A DNA stretch of 12,799 nt from Syntrophaceae bacterium UBA7544 (GTDB taxonomy: Bacteria > Desulfobacterota > Syntrophia > Syntrophales > Smithellaceae): contig DLME01000045.1 of the NCBI GenBank assembly GCA_002479215.1, positions 9,278 through 22,076 on the forward strand, read 5' to 3'. Position numbers and translations under genes: made by a program. The notes beneath the pieces are model-generated. The model was not told where the DNA came from. It did not search any database and was given only the letters and a program-made list of their open reading frames with translations. Shown here piece after piece: positions 12,376-12,799 of the stretch (its first letter is position 1; every line of letters starts with the position of its first letter).

Positions 12376-12799
12376 ATGAAGGTTGATGATCAAAAAATTC
12401 GTAACATCGGTATCAGCGCGCACATTGATTCCGGCAAAACGACGCTTACCGAAAGAATTCTATATTATACGAAAAGAATTCATGCCATCCATGATGTCAA
12501 AGGGAAAGACGGTGTAGGGGCTACCATGGATTCCATGGAACTGGAAAAAGAACGAGGAATAACAATAGCTTCAGCGGCTACATATTGTGAATGGAAAGAC
12601 TATGAGATAAATATTATCGATACCCCCGGCCATGTTGATTTCACCATAGAAGTGGAAAGATCTCTCCGGGTACTGGACGGCGCCATTCTTGTTTTGTGCG
12701 CTGTGGGTGGAGTTCAGTCACAATCAATAACAGTTGACCACCAAATGAAAAGATATAAGGTTCCCTGCATTGCCTTCATTAACAAATGCGATCGCAGCG
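12376..12799 (+). CDS. fusA: elongation factor G, EFG1/spdEFG type (partial, N-terminal 141 residues)
   Basis: The reading frame runs off the window end after 141 codons; a full EF-G is near 700 residues. It is the translocation GTPase of the ribosome. GTP-binding motifs: G1 'AHIDSGKT' (15-22), switch 'RGIT' (60-63), G3 'DTPGH' (82-86), G4 'NKCD' (136-139). The Ser in AHIDSGKT, where standard bacterial EF-G has Ala, together with '[24 protein letters not shown]', is typical of the mitochondrial EFG1-like bacterial group (spdEFG) found in spirochaetes, planctomycetes and deltaproteobacteria. Those genomes often carry a second, divergent EF-G. The start is ATG 12376, with AAGGG about 9 nt upstream. 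No strong own promoter is seen. Confidence 0.93.
   Translation, partial: MKVDDQKIRNIGISAHIDSGKTTLTERILYYTKRIHAIHDVKGKDGVGATMDSMELEKERGITIASAATYCEWKDYEINIIDTPGHVDFTIEVERSLRVLDGAILVLCAVGGVQSQSITVDHQMKRYKVPCIAFINKCDRS

Overview
The window reads as ordinary chromosome from an AT-rich, Gram-negative, probably anaerobic bacterium of the Deltaproteobacteria/Desulfobacterota type. The evidence is a cytidylate kinase - ribosomal protein S1 - SppA - IHF-like gene order, an adenylate kinase with the metal-binding LID known from Desulfovibrio, outer-membrane lipoproteins, a BepA-like periplasmic protease, and a ferredoxin:thioredoxin-reductase-type iron-sulphur protein beside a glutaredoxin. A Syntrophales-like source is a guess; no 16S or other phylogenetic marker is present.

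Layout. 59-415 (+) is a small SmpA/OmlA-like lipoprotein. From 442 to 6138 all genes lie on the minus strand, in transcription order: BepA-like M48 protease, adk, lepA, hemW, and a small unknown lipoprotein. A perfect 13-bp inverted repeat lies between adk and lepA. At about 6.14-6.24 kb the strand flips. A tightly packed plus-strand block follows: cmk, rpsA, sppA, ihfB-like and a crotonase-family gene; the last four are 4-12 nt apart or overlap by 4 nt. Next come about 150 bp of repeats (10.77-10.92 kb). Three small minus-strand genes follow: a Cys-rich protein with only a sigma-70 region 4 helix-turn-helix, an FTR catalytic-subunit-like protein, and a glutaredoxin that overlaps the FTR gene by one base. 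A 419-bp intergenic region holds two back-to-back consensus promoters, a candidate ~75-nt RNA ending in a strong intrinsic terminator, and a second copy of the intergenic hairpin repeat. The window ends inside an EF-G gene of the mitochondrial-EFG1/spdEFG type.

Most of the window is translation and housekeeping (LepA, S1, EF-G, Adk, Cmk), envelope upkeep (BepA-like, SppA, lipoproteins) and haem/iron-sulphur chemistry (HemW). The unusual part is 10.77-12.33 kb: a small thiol-redox gene pair, a stand-alone sigma region-4 protein with five cysteines, a probable small RNA or attenuator, and related repeat elements on both sides. I see no CRISPR array, tRNA, rRNA, insertion sequence or prophage gene.
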